The notes: generated from the sequence alone by a model not told the origin. A DNA stretch of 64,000 nt from Anabaena minutissima FACHB-250 (GCF_014697125.1 NZ_JACJRG010000002.1:326863-390862); one strand, 5' to 3'. Shown: positions 43,518-52,774, counted from the stretch's first letter. Made by a program: numbers and translations.

Positions 43518-44879
43518 ATGACCAATCTTTCAACTCAGCCAAAACTGGCACTTCCTCCTGGTTGTTTCGGCCTACCTGGGATTGGGGAATCTATTCAGTA
43601 TTTACGCAATCCAGAAGATTTTATCGCCCAGCGACAGCAGAAATATGGCAATGTCTTCAAAACTCACCTTTTTGGCCGTCCAACCATTGCCTTGATTGGA
43701 GCAGATGCTGCGCGTTTTCTATTTATTAATGACGGACAGCGACTGGAAATGACCAATACGCCTAGCTTTAAAGTGTTACTTGGTGAAAAATCGATCGGCG
43801 TGCAAACTGGAACTGCCCATCAAATCTTGCGTCGTCAACTGTTTCAAGCCTTTCAGCCAAGAGCATTAGAAAATTATGCTGTAACAATGGCAGAAGTGAC
43901 ACAATGTTACTTACAAAAGTGGGCGCAAATAGGGACACTGACTTGGTATGACGAGTTAAAAAGATACACACTCGATATTGCTTGTCGATTGTTAGTTGGA
44001 GTTAGCACGGCGGCGGATGAACAGTTAGAAAAAGTCTATGAAATTTGGAGTGATGGGCTGTTGTCGATTCCGGTACGTTTTCCTGGTAGTAAGTTTGAGC
44101 GGGCGGTTCGAGCAAGAGAACAACTACTCACCCAGTTTGACAAACTGATCGACCAACGCCAGCAAAATCCAACGATTAAACAGGATATTTTAAGTATTTT
44201 ATTGGCTGCAAAAGATGAGGAAGGCAATGCACTCAGCCGAATAGACATAAAAGATAACGTTTTAGGAATGCTAGTGGCGGGACATGAAACGCTAACGTCA
44301 GCACTGAGTTCTCTGTGTCAGCTTCTAGCTCAACATCCAGAGGTGCTAGATATGCTTCGTGCAGAACAACTACGTTTGGGCAACCCCACAACCTTAACCC
44401 AAGAAACTTTGAAGCAAATGACCTATTTGGAACAAGTGCTAAAAGAGGTTTTAAGGCTCATGCCGCCTGTCGTTCGCAGTGGTTCACGTAAAGTTCTGGA
44501 ATCTTCTGAGTTCGGTGGGTATAAAATTCCGCAGGGTTGGGATGTGTATTATCAAATTCCTGAAACCCATCAAGATAGACAGATTTACAAGAATTCAGCA
44601 CGATTTGATCCTGATCGCTTCTCACCAGAGCGGGCTGAGGATAAACAAAAAGTCTTCAGTCACATTCCATTTGGTGGCGGGATTAGAGAATGTCTAGGCA
44701 AAGAATTTGCCAGACTGGAAATAAAGATATTTGCTGCTCTGATAGTGCGTAGATATCAATGGGAACTCCTACCTAACCAAAATCTGGCACGGACTGTTTT
44801 ACCTTTCTCTCGTCCTCGTGATGGCTTAAAGGTAAAGTTTTGGCGGAATGAAAGCAGAAGCGGCGTGAAATCGTATTGA
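43518..44879 (+). CDS. Cytochrome P450, CYP120-like
   Basis: A 453-aa soluble P450. Heme-binding loop PFGGGIRECLGKEFARLE with Cys392, I-helix AGHETLTSAL (254-263) for oxygen activation, and the ExxR motif at 310-313 (EVLRLMPP). The N-terminus (LPPGCFGLPGIGESIQYL) resembles CYP120 and the CYP26-related group; CYP120A1 of Synechocystis hydroxylates retinoic acid. Retinoid or apocarotenoid hydroxylation is therefore a fair guess, not a certainty. Likely controlled by the divergent TetR. No ferredoxin gene is adjacent. Confidence 0.93.
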   Translation: MTNLSTQPKLALPPGCFGLPGIGESIQYLRNPEDFIAQRQQKYGNVFKTHLFGRPTIALIGADAARFLFINDGQRLEMTNTPSFKVLLGEKSIGVQTGTAHQILRRQLFQAFQPRALENYAVTMAEVTQCYLQKWAQIGTLTWYDELKRYTLDIACRLLVGVSTAADEQLEKVYEIWSDGLLSIPVRFPGSKFERAVRAREQLLTQFDKLIDQRQQNPTIKQDILSILLAAKDEEGNALSRIDIKDNVLGMLVAGHETLTSALSSLCQLLAQHPEVLDMLRAEQLRLGNPTTLTQETLKQMTYLEQVLKEVLRLMPPVVRSGSRKVLESSEFGGYKIPQGWDVYYQIPETHQDRQIYKNSARFDPDRFSPERAEDKQKVFSHIPFGGGIRECLGKEFARLEIKIFAALIVRRYQWELLPNQNLARTVLPFSRPRDGLKVKFWRNESRSGVKSY

Positions 44880-44900
44880 TAATTGCATTAAAAAAGTTAA

Positions 44901-44946
44901 CAGTGAACACTTATTAAATCCTATTAAGAATATTAACTGTTCACTG
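44901..44946. terminator. Stem-loop between converging P450 and stomatin-like genes
   Basis: CAGTGAAC (44901-44908) pairs with GTTCACTG (44939-44946) across a 30-base AT-rich loop. It lies between two converging stop codons, so a bidirectional transcript end is plausible; the loop is long and T-runs are weak. Confidence 0.4.
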
Positions 44947-44962
44947 ATTTGTTAACTACTGA

Positions 44963-45937
44963 CTAACGTCCATTAACTATTGAATCATTTTGAATATCTG
45001 AAACAATCGAGCGGATACCTTCTAAAGTAGCGGGAATAGTACGGGGATCCATAAACATCACCTTGCTACTATCGCTCTTACCGATGGTAGAACCCATATC
45101 CAGATAGCCTAAAGCCAGCAAGACTTCTAAAGCTGGGCGGGCAGTAGCATTGGAGTTGATTTTTTGAGCTATAATTTCTGCGGATTCTGCGATCGCCTGA
45201 GCTTTGAGAACTTGTTGCTGACGTTCCGCCTGTGCTTTCAAAATGATCGCTTTTTGTTCTGCTTCCGCTTGTAAAATTACAGATTTTTGCCTAGCTTCTG
45301 CATCTAAGATTTGGGCTTCAGCTTTACCTCTAGCACTATTAACAGCCGCTTCCCGTTCACCCTCAGAATTTAAAATTGCTGCTCGTCTGCGGCGTTCTGC
45401 TGACATTTGCAGTTCCATCGATTCCGTTACCGCCTGGGAAGGGATAATGTCTCGCAATTCCACCCGTGTCACCTTCACACCCCAAGGATCAGTAGCAATA
45501 TCCAAATCTCTTAACAGAAGTTCATTAATTTGGGAGCGGGCGGTAAAAGTTTGGTCTAATTCCAGTTGTCCCATTTCCGAGCGAATTTGAGTCAGTACCA
45601 GATTGGTCATTGCTGAATGGAGATTTTCTACCTTATACCAGGCTTTTTCCATATCGACAATCCGCCAATAAATCACCGCATCCACTTCAATACCTACGTT
45701 GTCACGGGTGATACATTTTTGGGGTGGAATATCTAAAACCTTTTCTCGAATAGTTTCGTGATAGACAATTTTATCTAAAAAAGGAATCACAAAATTTAGC
45801 CCAGGTTCAAGTTTTTTGTTATAGCTACCTAATCTTTCTACTAGAGACTCATTACCTTGATTAATAACTTTAACAGACCCTGCTACAGCAGAACCACCAA
45901 GTGCTAAGAAGATAAGTAAAAAAAAGTTTTCTAACAT
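44963..45937 (-). CDS. SPFH/stomatin-like (paraslipin-type) membrane protein, 324 aa
   Basis: Residues 1-20 are a hydrophobic anchor. The SPFH/Band 7 domain follows ([69 protein letters not shown]). After residue ~190 a long helix rich in E/A/R/K forms a coiled coil, and the C-terminus is [17 protein letters not shown] as in stomatins. Such proteins build membrane scaffolds and work with NfeD-family partners. The NfeD-like gene lies directly upstream on the same strand (46-base gap), the classic pairing. Likely one operon. Confidence 0.92.
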   Translation of the reverse strand: MLENFFLLIFLALGGSAVAGSVKVINQGNESLVERLGSYNKKLEPGLNFVIPFLDKIVYHETIREKVLDIPPQKCITRDNVGIEVDAVIYWRIVDMEKAWYKVENLHSAMTNLVLTQIRSEMGQLELDQTFTARSQINELLLRDLDIATDPWGVKVTRVELRDIIPSQAVTESMELQMSAERRRRAAILNSEGEREAAVNSARGKAEAQILDAEARQKSVILQAEAEQKAIILKAQAERQQQVLKAQAIAESAEIIAQKINSNATARPALEVLLALGYLDMGSTIGKSDSSKVMFMDPRTIPATLEGIRSIVSDIQNDSIVNGR

Positions 45938-45984
45938 TTATTTATGCTCCTGAATATTTGACGTTGAATTTTAACTAATGACTA

Positions 45985-46416
45985 CTAACTACGCAACAGA
46001 TTTTCTGGCATCACAATTAATGTAGTTCCTTCCCTTCTCACTACATATACCCTTTGATGAGCTGCAACATTAAGTTGCTCATCGTCGCATAACGCCCGCC
46101 AAGAATTACCTTCGTATAGTACCCGCCCTGTTTTACCTGCGGGAATTTCTGTTAAAGTCTCTGCTGTAATTGCATCTTGGATTTTTGATTTGCGCCGTCG
46201 TGGTTGAAAAAACCGCCGAGAAAGCACAATCAATAAGGTAGAAAGCAACAGCCAAGCTGCAACTTGCATCCACAAAGCCAATCCGAATTGGGATAGTAAC
46301 GCCACAATTAAGGCACTAATACCCATCATGAAGGCGACAAAAGCTGACGGTAAAAACAGTTCCGTTAAACACAGAGCTGCTCCTGCTAGTAGCCAGATTA
46401 AGGTAGAAATTGGCAT
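45985..46416 (-). CDS. NfeD-family protein, 143 aa
   Basis: Short NfeD type: two or three hydrophobic segments in residues ~5-68, then an OB-fold-like beta domain (85-143; GKTGRVLYEGNSWRAL, HQRVYVVRREGTTLIV). It lacks the ClpP-like protease half of long NfeD. Short NfeD proteins partner with SPFH proteins, and here it is directly upstream of one. Together they probably form a membrane-quality or raft-like complex; the exact role is inferred from the pairing. Confidence 0.9.
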   Translation of the reverse strand: MPISTLIWLLAGAALCLTELFLPSAFVAFMMGISALIVALLSQFGLALWMQVAAWLLLSTLLIVLSRRFFQPRRRKSKIQDAITAETLTEIPAGKTGRVLYEGNSWRALCDDEQLNVAAHQRVYVVRREGTTLIVMPENLLRS

Positions 46417-46696
46417 AGTGCCATCCTAGACATAGTTAGTAGTGAGTGGTGTTAGCGGTAGCGCGGCGTTTAGCCGGTGCTGAGTTCTTTTAGCCAACAA
46501 GTCGTCATCGCTTCGGCTGAAGCAACCGCTTGTGCGTTGTAGCGGGAGCATTCTTGTCGAATTTAGGTAACAATGTGTAGTCAGATGTACACAAGTTCAG
46601 TGTATTCTAGCCTTCAAGTCTTTGACATCTCAATTTAATCGAAATTCACGAGTCGGTTTATGGGTATGGGCCTTTAGACTAATACACAACAAAATG
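46417..46696. other. Intergenic region, repetitive GC-rich part, no gene seen
   Basis: About 280 bases between the NfeD start and the rph terminator. The part at 46450-46570 is richer in G+C (TAGCGCGGCG, CTTCGGCTGAAGC) than the surroundings and looks like a repeat of the genome, but I have no second copy in the window. No open frame or RNA gene is recognised. Confidence 0.35.
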
Positions 46697-46713
46697 ACTC
46701 AGGATTCCTGAGT
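46697..46713 (-). terminator. Hairpin after rph
   Basis: ACTCAGGA and TCCTGAGT form an 8-bp stem with a single loop base, 25 bases past the rph stop. On the minus strand it is followed by CATTTTGTTGTGT, a moderate T-rich tail. Confidence 0.6.
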
Positions 46714-46737
46714 TGATGAGCTAAATACATCAAATGT

Positions 46738-47475
46738 TTAATTTCTCAAAGTCTCCCAGTCAGGAATTGCCTCTCGTTGAGCAATTAATAATTGTTGAAT
46801 GCCTTTTTCGGCATAATCTAATAGCTGATTTAATTGGGTGCGGTTAAAACTGTCTTCTTCTGCTGTGCCTTGGGCTTCGATGATGCCCAAGTTGTCATTC
46901 ATCACTACGTTAAAATCTACTGTTGCAGCGACATCTTCTATATAGTTCAAATCTAAATATGGCTCTTGTTCTAATAAGCCAACGGAGACAGCTGCTACTT
47001 GTCCAGATAGGGGCGATCGCTCTAATACTCCTCGCTGTAATAATTGAGAAATAGCGTGAGCTAAGGCGACAAAACCACCCGTAATCGCTGCTGTTCTTGT
47101 GCCTGCATCGGCTTGCAACACATCCGCATCTACTGTTAAAGTCCGTTCTCCCAAAGCCTCAAAATCTATTGCAGCCCTCAAACTACGTCCAATTAAGCGT
47201 TGAATTTCTTGTGTCCTACCAGACAATTTCAACAATTCTCTTTCATAGCGTTGCTGCGTCGCTGACGGTAGCATACGGTACTCAGCAGTTAACCAACCCT
47301 TGCCACTTCCTAACAAAAACTTGGGAACTCCTTCCGCTACGCTGACAGTACAGAGTACCTTAGTATCACCACATACTGTCAGTACAGAACCAGGAGCAAA
47401 GCGAGTAAATTCAGATTGAAACGTTACAGGACGGAGTTCATAGGGTTTTCGACCATCGGGACGCTGCCAAACCAT
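46738..47475 (-). CDS. rph: Ribonuclease PH
   Basis: 245 aa, normal for RNase PH, a phosphate-dependent 3' exonuclease that trims tRNA precursors and builds a hexameric ring. Start [19 protein letters not shown], then [34 protein letters not shown] and [19 protein letters not shown] are all present. Standing alone, downstream of an intergenic gap, with a hairpin terminator. No sign of the damage that affects rph of E. coli K-12. Confidence 0.97.
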   Translation of the reverse strand: MVWQRPDGRKPYELRPVTFQSEFTRFAPGSVLTVCGDTKVLCTVSVAEGVPKFLLGSGKGWLTAEYRMLPSATQQRYERELLKLSGRTQEIQRLIGRSLRAAIDFEALGERTLTVDADVLQADAGTRTAAITGGFVALAHAISQLLQRGVLERSPLSGQVAAVSVGLLEQEPYLDLNYIEDVAATVDFNVVMNDNLGIIEAQGTAEEDSFNRTQLNQLLDYAEKGIQQLLIAQREAIPDWETLRN

Positions 47476-47670
47476 CAGAGCTGCCTCAAAATTTTTATGG
47501 TGAAATTATGCCTTAAAGTTACTTTAGTATCACAACTGATACTGATTCTGTATCGTAGGGTCGGCATCTCCATCTAAAAATAAAGTAATAAGACTGAACT
47601 TAGAGTATAAGATTTATTGTGAAATATGCAGTAGCCCCAAAGAAAAATTTTAGGATAACTAAAGACTTTG

Positions 47671-48255
47671 TTAAGGGACTTCTAGCAAGGTCAGAATATT
47701 TTGCAGCACCAATTCCGGCGACTGGTCGCCATTAATCGTTAACAGGCGACGGCGACGGTCATAATACTCTAAAATGGGAACAGTGCGGTCATAGAAAATT
47801 TCTACTCGACGCTGGACAATTTCAGGTTGATCATCTGGTAAAGAACGACCTAGAGAACGACTCACCATGACTGCTTCCGGCACTTGTAAATAAATTGCCC
47901 AATCTAATTTCTGCCCCAACTCATCTAGCAAAAAATCTAATTCTTCCGCTTGAAAAGCAGTCCGGGGATAACCTTCTAAAATCCAGCCACTACTGACATC
48001 ATGCTTTTTTAGCCGCAACCGAATTAATTCAATAATCATTTCATCGGGGACTAGTTCGCCCTTAGACATATAAGGCTGTGCATAGCGACCAAGTTCACGG
48101 AGATTAGTATAGACGCTTTCTAAGGTCTGATTGCCAGAGATTGCCTCCCGCAAAATATCACCCGTAGAAATATCAGGAACTTCCAAGTGTCTACCCAATC
48201 GTTGTGCTTGGCTGCTTTTCCCCGATCCTGAACCTCCTAGAATCACTAATTTCAC
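47671..48255 (-). CDS. adk: Adenylate kinase (NMP kinase)
   Basis: 194 aa, short-type adenylate kinase. The P-loop GGSGSGKSSQAQRLG lies at residues ~7-21, followed by STGDILREAI (NMP-binding) and WILEGYPRTAFQAEEL (catalytic region). RSLGRSLPDDQPEIVQRR and IFYDRTVP make up the lid, without zinc cysteines. It balances ATP+AMP with 2 ADP. In Anabaena several Adk paralogues exist, so this may not be the main one; the GYPRT in place of GFPR and the DQ in the lid are small departures. It ends with its stop at 47671. Confidence 0.88.
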   Translation of the reverse strand: MKLVILGGSGSGKSSQAQRLGRHLEVPDISTGDILREAISGNQTLESVYTNLRELGRYAQPYMSKGELVPDEMIIELIRLRLKKHDVSSGWILEGYPRTAFQAEELDFLLDELGQKLDWAIYLQVPEAVMVSRSLGRSLPDDQPEIVQRRVEIFYDRTVPILEYYDRRRRLLTINGDQSPELVLQNILTLLEVP

Positions 48256-48561
48256 AACTATTCACTCCTCAAGCAGTAACATTTACCACATAATAAGTTT
48301 GTTTTGCCCAACCTCGTAGGAAATCTAACATATAGCCCAAGAGTTACAAGTTTAGAGGAGATAAGCCAGAATTTTTCCTAGTCCCCAGTCTCCAATTCCT
48401 CATTCATCTCTTGACTTCAGCGCAAACCTAGTGTTTGACTTATAGAGCAGATTGATATATCCATAGAACTGAGCAAAAACAAATTGATTATACAGGTGAG
48501 TTTCTCAAAGAAATCACTGCAAAATCTAGTGAATTTATTGTAATTTTTTGAAATTTATCCT
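48256..48561. other. Intergenic region, nothing recognised
   Basis: 306 bases between the divergent adk and CobO-like genes. It must hold both promoters. AT-rich; no repeat, RNA gene or open frame of note. Confidence 0.4.
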
Positions 48562-49098
48562 ATGGTTGCCCAGTTAGAAACACCCAGTGCCAATTCGACT
48601 CTTAGCCTACCACATCCAATTGAAGGTCTAGTGCAAGTTTTCACTAGCACCCACCGTAACTTTTTTACCAGCATTATGGGGGAAGCACTCAGAATTGCTG
48701 GTCAAGGTACACCAGTGCTGATAGTACAGTTTCTCAAAGGTGGCATAAATCAAGGACAAGACCGTCCCATTCAGTTGGGACAAAATTTAGATTGGCTGCG
48801 CTGCGATTTACCTCGTTGCATCGATACGCCACAGTTAGATGAGGCAGAACACCAATCTTTACAAAGGTTATGGCAGCACACACAGCAAGTAGTAAACGAG
48901 GGCAAATATTCTCTGGTAGTTCTAGATGAGTTAAGTTTGGCGATTAACTTTGGTTTAATTCCCGAAACCGAGGTTTTAGCTTTTCTCGCAAAACGCCCTT
49001 CCCATATAGATATCATTTTCACTGGAACAGAAATGCCGCAATCTATTTTAGATGTGGCAGACCAAATCACCGAGATTCGTCGCAGTCACCACCCCTAA
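48562..49098 (+). CDS. CobO/BtuR-like P-loop fold protein without Walker A
   Basis: 178 aa with overall CobA/CobO/BtuR (corrinoid adenosyltransferase) pattern: EGLVQVFTST, then ALRIAGQGTPVLIVQFLKGG, LVVLDELSLAINFGLI (Walker B, VLDE) and IDIIFTGTEMPQSILDVADQ, ITEIRR. The Walker A that should read GNGKGKTT reads STHRNFFT here, so Gly and Lys are gone and ATP binding is unlikely in the usual way. Such degenerate cyanobacterial relatives exist. It may be a non-catalytic paralogue or do something else. It stands alone, with dcd downstream on the same strand. Confidence 0.8.
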   Translation: MVAQLETPSANSTLSLPHPIEGLVQVFTSTHRNFFTSIMGEALRIAGQGTPVLIVQFLKGGINQGQDRPIQLGQNLDWLRCDLPRCIDTPQLDEAEHQSLQRLWQHTQQVVNEGKYSLVVLDELSLAINFGLIPETEVLAFLAKRPSHIDIIFTGTEMPQSILDVADQITEIRRSHHP

Positions 49099-49230
49099 GA
49101 GGATGTTTGAAAAGCGAATATAATTCGCTACTACACGAACTAAGCCCGTATAGACGGAATAATTAAAATTCTCAACAAAAGACACAGTTCACGATATCCT
49201 AGTAATTCGGTTTGTATTACCTGTGAACTT

Positions 49231-49830
49231 GTGATTAAGAACGATATCTGGATTACTGAAATGGCTCAAAAAGGAATGATTTCCCCTTTTGAGCCAAGTT
49301 TAATCCGAAAAGTACAAAAAGATGCATCTTCTGAGCTTTATCCTGTCATTAGCTATGGTTTATCTTCCTATGGCTATGACATCAGACTTTCATCGGCTGA
49401 GTTCCGCATTTTTCGCCACATTCCTGGAACTGTAGTTGATCCCAAATACTTTAATCCTCAGAATCTAGAACCGACACAACTACATACAGATCACAATGGT
49501 AGTTACTTTATTTTGCCAGCTCATAGTTATGGTCTGGGTGTGGCTCTAGAAAAGTTGGAAGTTCCGAATAATATTACAGTAATTTGTATAGGTAAATCGA
49601 CTTATGCACGTTGTGGTATAATAGCCAACCTGACCCCTGCGGAAGCTGCATGGCGTGGTCATTTAACTCTAGAGTTTTCAAATTCTTCTAGTGCTGATTG
49701 TCGTATCTACGCTAATGAAGGCGTGGTGCAATTACTTTTCCTAGAAGGTGAACCCTGTGCTATCAGTTACGAAGCACGACAGGGTAAATATCAAGATCAG
49801 TTAGAAATTGTGACACTAGCTAAAGTCTAA
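49231..49830 (+). CDS. dcd: dCTP deaminase
   Basis: 199 aa. Deaminates dCTP to dUTP, which feeds dUMP for thymidylate synthesis. Motifs: YGLSSYGYDIRLSSAEFRIF, GLGVALEKLEVPNNI, GKSTYARCGIIANLTPAEAA and the catalytic WRGHLTLEFSN with its Glu. Start is GTG 49231 (GTG ATT AAG), because the family begins MIKND; an internal ATG at 49261 would remove this. Converges on thyX at 49918, so the two genes of the dUMP to dTMP route are neighbours. Confidence 0.95.
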   Translation: MIKNDIWITEMAQKGMISPFEPSLIRKVQKDASSELYPVISYGLSSYGYDIRLSSAEFRIFRHIPGTVVDPKYFNPQNLEPTQLHTDHNGSYFILPAHSYGLGVALEKLEVPNNITVICIGKSTYARCGIIANLTPAEAAWRGHLTLEFSNSSSADCRIYANEGVVQLLFLEGEPCAISYEARQGKYQDQLEIVTLAKV

Positions 49831-49917
49831 CTATCAATTATTTACGGCAACCGGAGAAAACACACACTAGCTTATTTTCTCAAGGGAGAGAGTACCGTAG
49901 CGTCTTACAGTCAGAGT

Positions 49918-50640
49918 TTAAGGTGCTAATCTTCCCTTACCTAAGCGAGACTTTTCATACCATTGCGCGATCGCCGGAGTCCACTGTTCAAAATGAGGCC
50001 ACATCAGTTCGCATAATTTTTGAATTTCTAGTTGAGCATCTTTCTTATTTCTTAAGTCACAAAAATGCAAGAATGACCGCAGATTAAAGCTCACTACAAA
50101 ATGTTGCCGATAATCAAAGGGGACTTTCCCTCTGGCGTGTTCTTCAGACATCCCGCCTTCAAAATCAGCTTTATAGCGTTTAGCTGCTTCCCAACACCAC
50201 TCTAAATCTCTGGCTCTTTGTTCAGGAGAATAGTAGTATTTTTTGCCTTGCCTATCTGTGTAATAACCAACAGGACGTAGGTAAAAAACATCTTCTATAT
50301 CTTTTTTTCCTTCGACTACATCAATAAATTGTTTACCCGTATATCTAAAAGATTGCACATCAAATGATACTGAAACCCTATGAGTACGAGCTTGCTGCAT
50401 AACGCTGTGGGGAAAATAGCCACAGTTGAAAACAATCTGGGGATGCTCTAGCGGCCCGTAGTGTCCTCTCTCCCCGGCTAAGAGTCGCTTCACAATAGTT
50501 TCGCCACACTGCAACTCCGAAGGCCAGGAGTCGCGCTCGTCAAACACGAATCCATCAGTATAGTCTTGGTGCATGGCGGCATAAATCACCTGCTGGGGGT
50601 TTGGTGTTTTGGCAATAACTTCTACTCGGAATCGATCCAT
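49918..50640 (-). CDS. thyX: FAD-dependent thymidylate synthase ThyX
   Basis: 240 aa. Converts dUMP to dTMP with FAD, NADPH and methylene-tetrahydrofolate. The ThyX motif is clear: RTHRVSVSFDVQSFRY at residues 85-100 (RHR...S...RY). Other landmarks: RHYGPLEH-like RGHYGPLEHPQIVF near 58-71 and HARGKVPFDYRQHFV. Presence of ThyX implies that this organism may lack ThyA. It converges with dcd, with 87 bases between stops. Confidence 0.95.
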   Translation of the reverse strand: MDRFRVEVIAKTPNPQQVIYAAMHQDYTDGFVFDERDSWPSELQCGETIVKRLLAGERGHYGPLEHPQIVFNCGYFPHSVMQQARTHRVSVSFDVQSFRYTGKQFIDVVEGKKDIEDVFYLRPVGYYTDRQGKKYYYSPEQRARDLEWCWEAAKRYKADFEGGMSEEHARGKVPFDYRQHFVVSFNLRSFLHFCDLRNKKDAQLEIQKLCELMWPHFEQWTPAIAQWYEKSRLGKGRLAP

Positions 50641-50750
50641 TGGCTTTTGGGAAGTTGATTTGTATGTGTTCTGGAAGGGTGGCTGACAACCCGATTCATG
50701 ATCATATCCCTTTCGGCAGATGAAAAGGCTTTACAAATATTCATATATTT

Positions 50751-50768
50751 GTTACAGTTTGTTACATA
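50751..50768 (+). promoter_or_regulatory. HLR1-like RpaB box upstream of HLIP gene
   Basis: GTTACAGT-TT-GTTACATA is a pair of direct 8-mers spaced by two bases, as in the HLR1 element bound by the regulator RpaB at high-light genes (G/T-TTACA-W-W NN G/T-TTACA-W-W). The first half departs at one position (G for W). A third half site TTTACAAA lies at 50730-50737. The box ends 22 bases before the start codon, close enough to overlap the transcription start. Confidence 0.6.
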
Positions 50769-50790
50769 AGCAGCAACTGGGGAAAATAAA

Positions 50791-51006
50791 ATGCGTACAA
50801 ACAATGCCATCATTGACGACCAAGGTCTGATGAACAACTTCGCGATTGAGCCAAAAGTTTATGTAGATGAGCAAGGCGATCGCACTGGCTTCACTCCCTA
50901 TGCAGAATTACTCAACGGTCGTCTAGCCATGATTGGTTTTATCTCTCTGATTGCCTTAGAAGTATTTACAGGGCATGGTATTTTTGGTCTTTTCACGAAT
51001 CTGTAA
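50791..51006 (+). CDS. High-light-inducible protein (HLIP/Scp)
   Basis: 71 aa, one chlorophyll-binding helix: [20 protein letters not shown], with the ExxNxR motif that coordinates chlorophyll and locks helices (E-L-L-N-G-R). The N-terminal ~35 residues are hydrophilic, as in Hli proteins; the C-terminus ends [10 protein letters not shown]. HLIPs dimerise in the thylakoid and protect against excess light or help chlorophyll insertion. The upstream HLR1-like box supports stress induction, and a hairpin follows at 51054. A GGGGA ribosome site precedes the ATG. Confidence 0.95.
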   Translation: MRTNNAIIDDQGLMNNFAIEPKVYVDEQGDRTGFTPYAELLNGRLAMIGFISLIALEVFTGHGIFGLFTNL

Positions 51007-51053
51007 AAGCAAAAGAATATTTAAAGTTTTGTAAAAATCAATTTAACAAAATC

Positions 51054-51077
51054 AGAGACGGGAAATTTCCCGTCTCT
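51054..51077. terminator. Perfect 24-base palindrome after the HLIP gene
   Basis: AGAGACGGGAAA and TTTCCCGTCTCT make a fully paired palindrome 47 bases past the HLIP stop. A good hairpin, but with no T-run after it on the plus strand. Likely transcript end of the HLIP mRNA. Confidence 0.6.
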
Positions 51078-51178
51078 AAATGTATGGGGCGATTTCGTGT
51101 TATTTTGACAGTGATCAAAGGAAGAGAAAGCAGAAAATTTCTCTACTGTTACCCATAACCTTTAATCTCTCACAGCTT

Positions 51179-51760
51179 ATGGTTTTAACTGCTTCAACCA
51201 TGCTGCCATTAGGCACGAAAGCACCAGATTTTCATCTACCAGAAGTAGTATCTGGCGAAACTATTTCTTTGGCTACCTTTGCCGACAAAAAAGTGCTGTT
51301 GGTAATGTTTATTTGTCGGCATTGTCCATTTGTGAAGCATATTCAAAACGAATTAACCAAGTTAGGAGAAGATTATCGCACGAGTGATTTAGCGATCGCA
51401 GCTATTAGCTCGAACGATGCCGCAAAGTATCCAGATGATGCACCTGATTCTCTCAAAGCACTAGCTCTAGAACAGGGATGGCAGTTTCCGTTATGTTACG
51501 ATGAAACCCAGGCGACCGCTAAGGCTTATACAGCAGCTTGTACGCCTGATTTTTTCGTTTTTGATAGCGATCGCAAACTTGTTTACCGAGGTCAGTTAGA
51601 TGATAGCCGTCCTAGTAATGGTAAACCAGTCACAGGTACAGATTTACGCGCTGCCATTGATACAGTTTTGGCTGGTAAACCCATAACTACCGAACAAAAG
51701 CCTAGTATTGGTTGCAATATTAAATGGAAGCCGGGGAATGAACCCAGTTATTTCGGTTAA
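51179..51760 (+). CDS. Thioredoxin-fold redoxin (AhpC/TSA-like), 193 aa
   Basis: PLGTKAPDFHLPEVVSGETI opens a redoxin domain; ICRHCPFVKHIQNEL carries the CxxC pair (CRHC) in the thioredoxin active site; TPDFFVFDSDRKLVYRGQL is the cis-proline part. Conserved in cyanobacteria as thiol-disulfide exchange or peroxiredoxin-like proteins; the redox partner is unknown. I chose ATG 51179 over the upstream ATG at 51080, since the extra residues lie across the HLIP hairpin and fit no family. It stands downstream of the HLIP gene. Confidence 0.87.
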   Translation: MVLTASTMLPLGTKAPDFHLPEVVSGETISLATFADKKVLLVMFICRHCPFVKHIQNELTKLGEDYRTSDLAIAAISSNDAAKYPDDAPDSLKALALEQGWQFPLCYDETQATAKAYTAACTPDFFVFDSDRKLVYRGQLDDSRPSNGKPVTGTDLRAAIDTVLAGKPITTEQKPSIGCNIKWKPGNEPSYFG

Positions 51761-51763
51761 TCA

Positions 51764-51794
51764 TGTAGAGACGTTCCAATGCAACGTCTCTACA
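51764..51794. terminator. Bidirectional stem-loop between redoxin and converging gene
   Basis: TGTAGAGACGT and ACGTCTCTACA make an 11-bp stem around a 9-base loop, sited in the 42-base gap between two converging stop codons. On the minus strand a short AT stretch follows. The stem sequence (GTAGAGACGT) is a type widespread in Nostoc intergenic DNA. Confidence 0.7.
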
Positions 51795-51802
51795 TTTAAT
51801 GA

Positions 51803-52315
51803 TTAGTGCTGAATTTCCAGATTGAGAATGTATTGTCCTAATTGGACGTTTTCGGCCCACAATTCGTATTCCACGCGTAGATGTTCTGGTAGTGGCTTAC
51901 CACTAAGAGTCAAATTATTGGTAAAGTTGCGTAAGCGAATGGGATGATTGGGTTGTATGGACTCCGTTGGCAACCAATAGCGACTTACACCATAAACACC
52001 CTGTTCCCAAAAGTGACGGTAACTCACCTGTTCGTTACCTTGCATGGTCATGATGATTCGATAGGGAGAGATTTCCAGCCACAAAACCCTGGGACTAGTG
52101 GGAGTATAAGCTTTGCTTTTACGTGGGAGAAGTGTATCTTCTGTTGTCTCAGGAATTGCTAGTTCGCAGGTGATTAGGGGTGGTGCAGTCAGTAGTAAGT
52201 GGAATCTATCAGTGTCTTTTTGATATAGTGTTCCAGCAGTTTCCACTACAGACCAGAATGGCAGATCAGTGGAAATAAGTGATAAGCACACGGGCTTGCG
52301 GTGATGTGTGAGCAT
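51803..52315 (-). CDS. Conserved hypothetical protein, 170 aa
   Basis: No family recognised. It is mostly predicted beta-strand, with an aromatic-rich middle (RVLWLEISPYRIIMTMQ, YRHFWEQGVYGVSRYWLPTE) and a C-terminus with a hydrophobic repeat (HLRVEYELWAENVQLGQYIL). No signal peptide or membrane segment. It converges on the redoxin gene with a shared terminator. The long hydrophilic-to-aromatic composition suggests a genuine protein, probably restricted to cyanobacteria, but function is unknown. Confidence 0.65.
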   Translation of the reverse strand: MLTHHRKPVCLSLISTDLPFWSVVETAGTLYQKDTDRFHLLLTAPPLITCELAIPETTEDTLLPRKSKAYTPTSPRVLWLEISPYRIIMTMQGNEQVSYRHFWEQGVYGVSRYWLPTESIQPNHPIRLRNFTNNLTLSGKPLPEHLRVEYELWAENVQLGQYILNLEIQH

Positions 52316-52774
52316 GGGAGCGTTGAAGGCTAAAAGCTATTGAATGAGATGAAATTAATACCAGAAAGTTGAGTTGATGGGGTTAAGTGAATAAAGAGAG
52401 AAGCATAATAAAACCTGCTTAATATTAACTGAAGATTCACTAAAGATGCTTTTTTAGTAAGCTATATCAACAAACATAAAAACAAGTTTGATATAAATCT
52501 AAAAAACTAACCCTACAATGACGGAATCTATAAGTAACCTATGTGAAAAGTTATACTTTTGTGAATAATTGAAACTAATAATTTAAATCAGAATATTAAT
52601 TGAGTATCTCACAGACGAGTTAATTAACAATAGCTAAAAAATAAATCTATATTAAACTAAGTTGCTAATTAAGAAGATGTGGTCTTGAGATTGGGCAATT
52701 GGGCATTGGCTGGTAATTATTACCCATGACTTGTTAGCCATGACCAGCAGTCATGCTTAAACTTACACAACTTA
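52316..52774. other. AT-rich intergenic region, no gene seen
   Basis: About 460 bases between the 170-aa gene and the aroA relic, very AT-rich between 52340 and 52680. It has a GGGCAATTGGGCATTGG repeat near 52693 similar to the purS-purQ gap. No open frame or RNA gene is recognised. Confidence 0.4.

Noticed and set aside
51080..51178. Longer start for the redoxin gene
   Set aside because: The extension starts three bases after the 24-base palindrome and has no family similarity.
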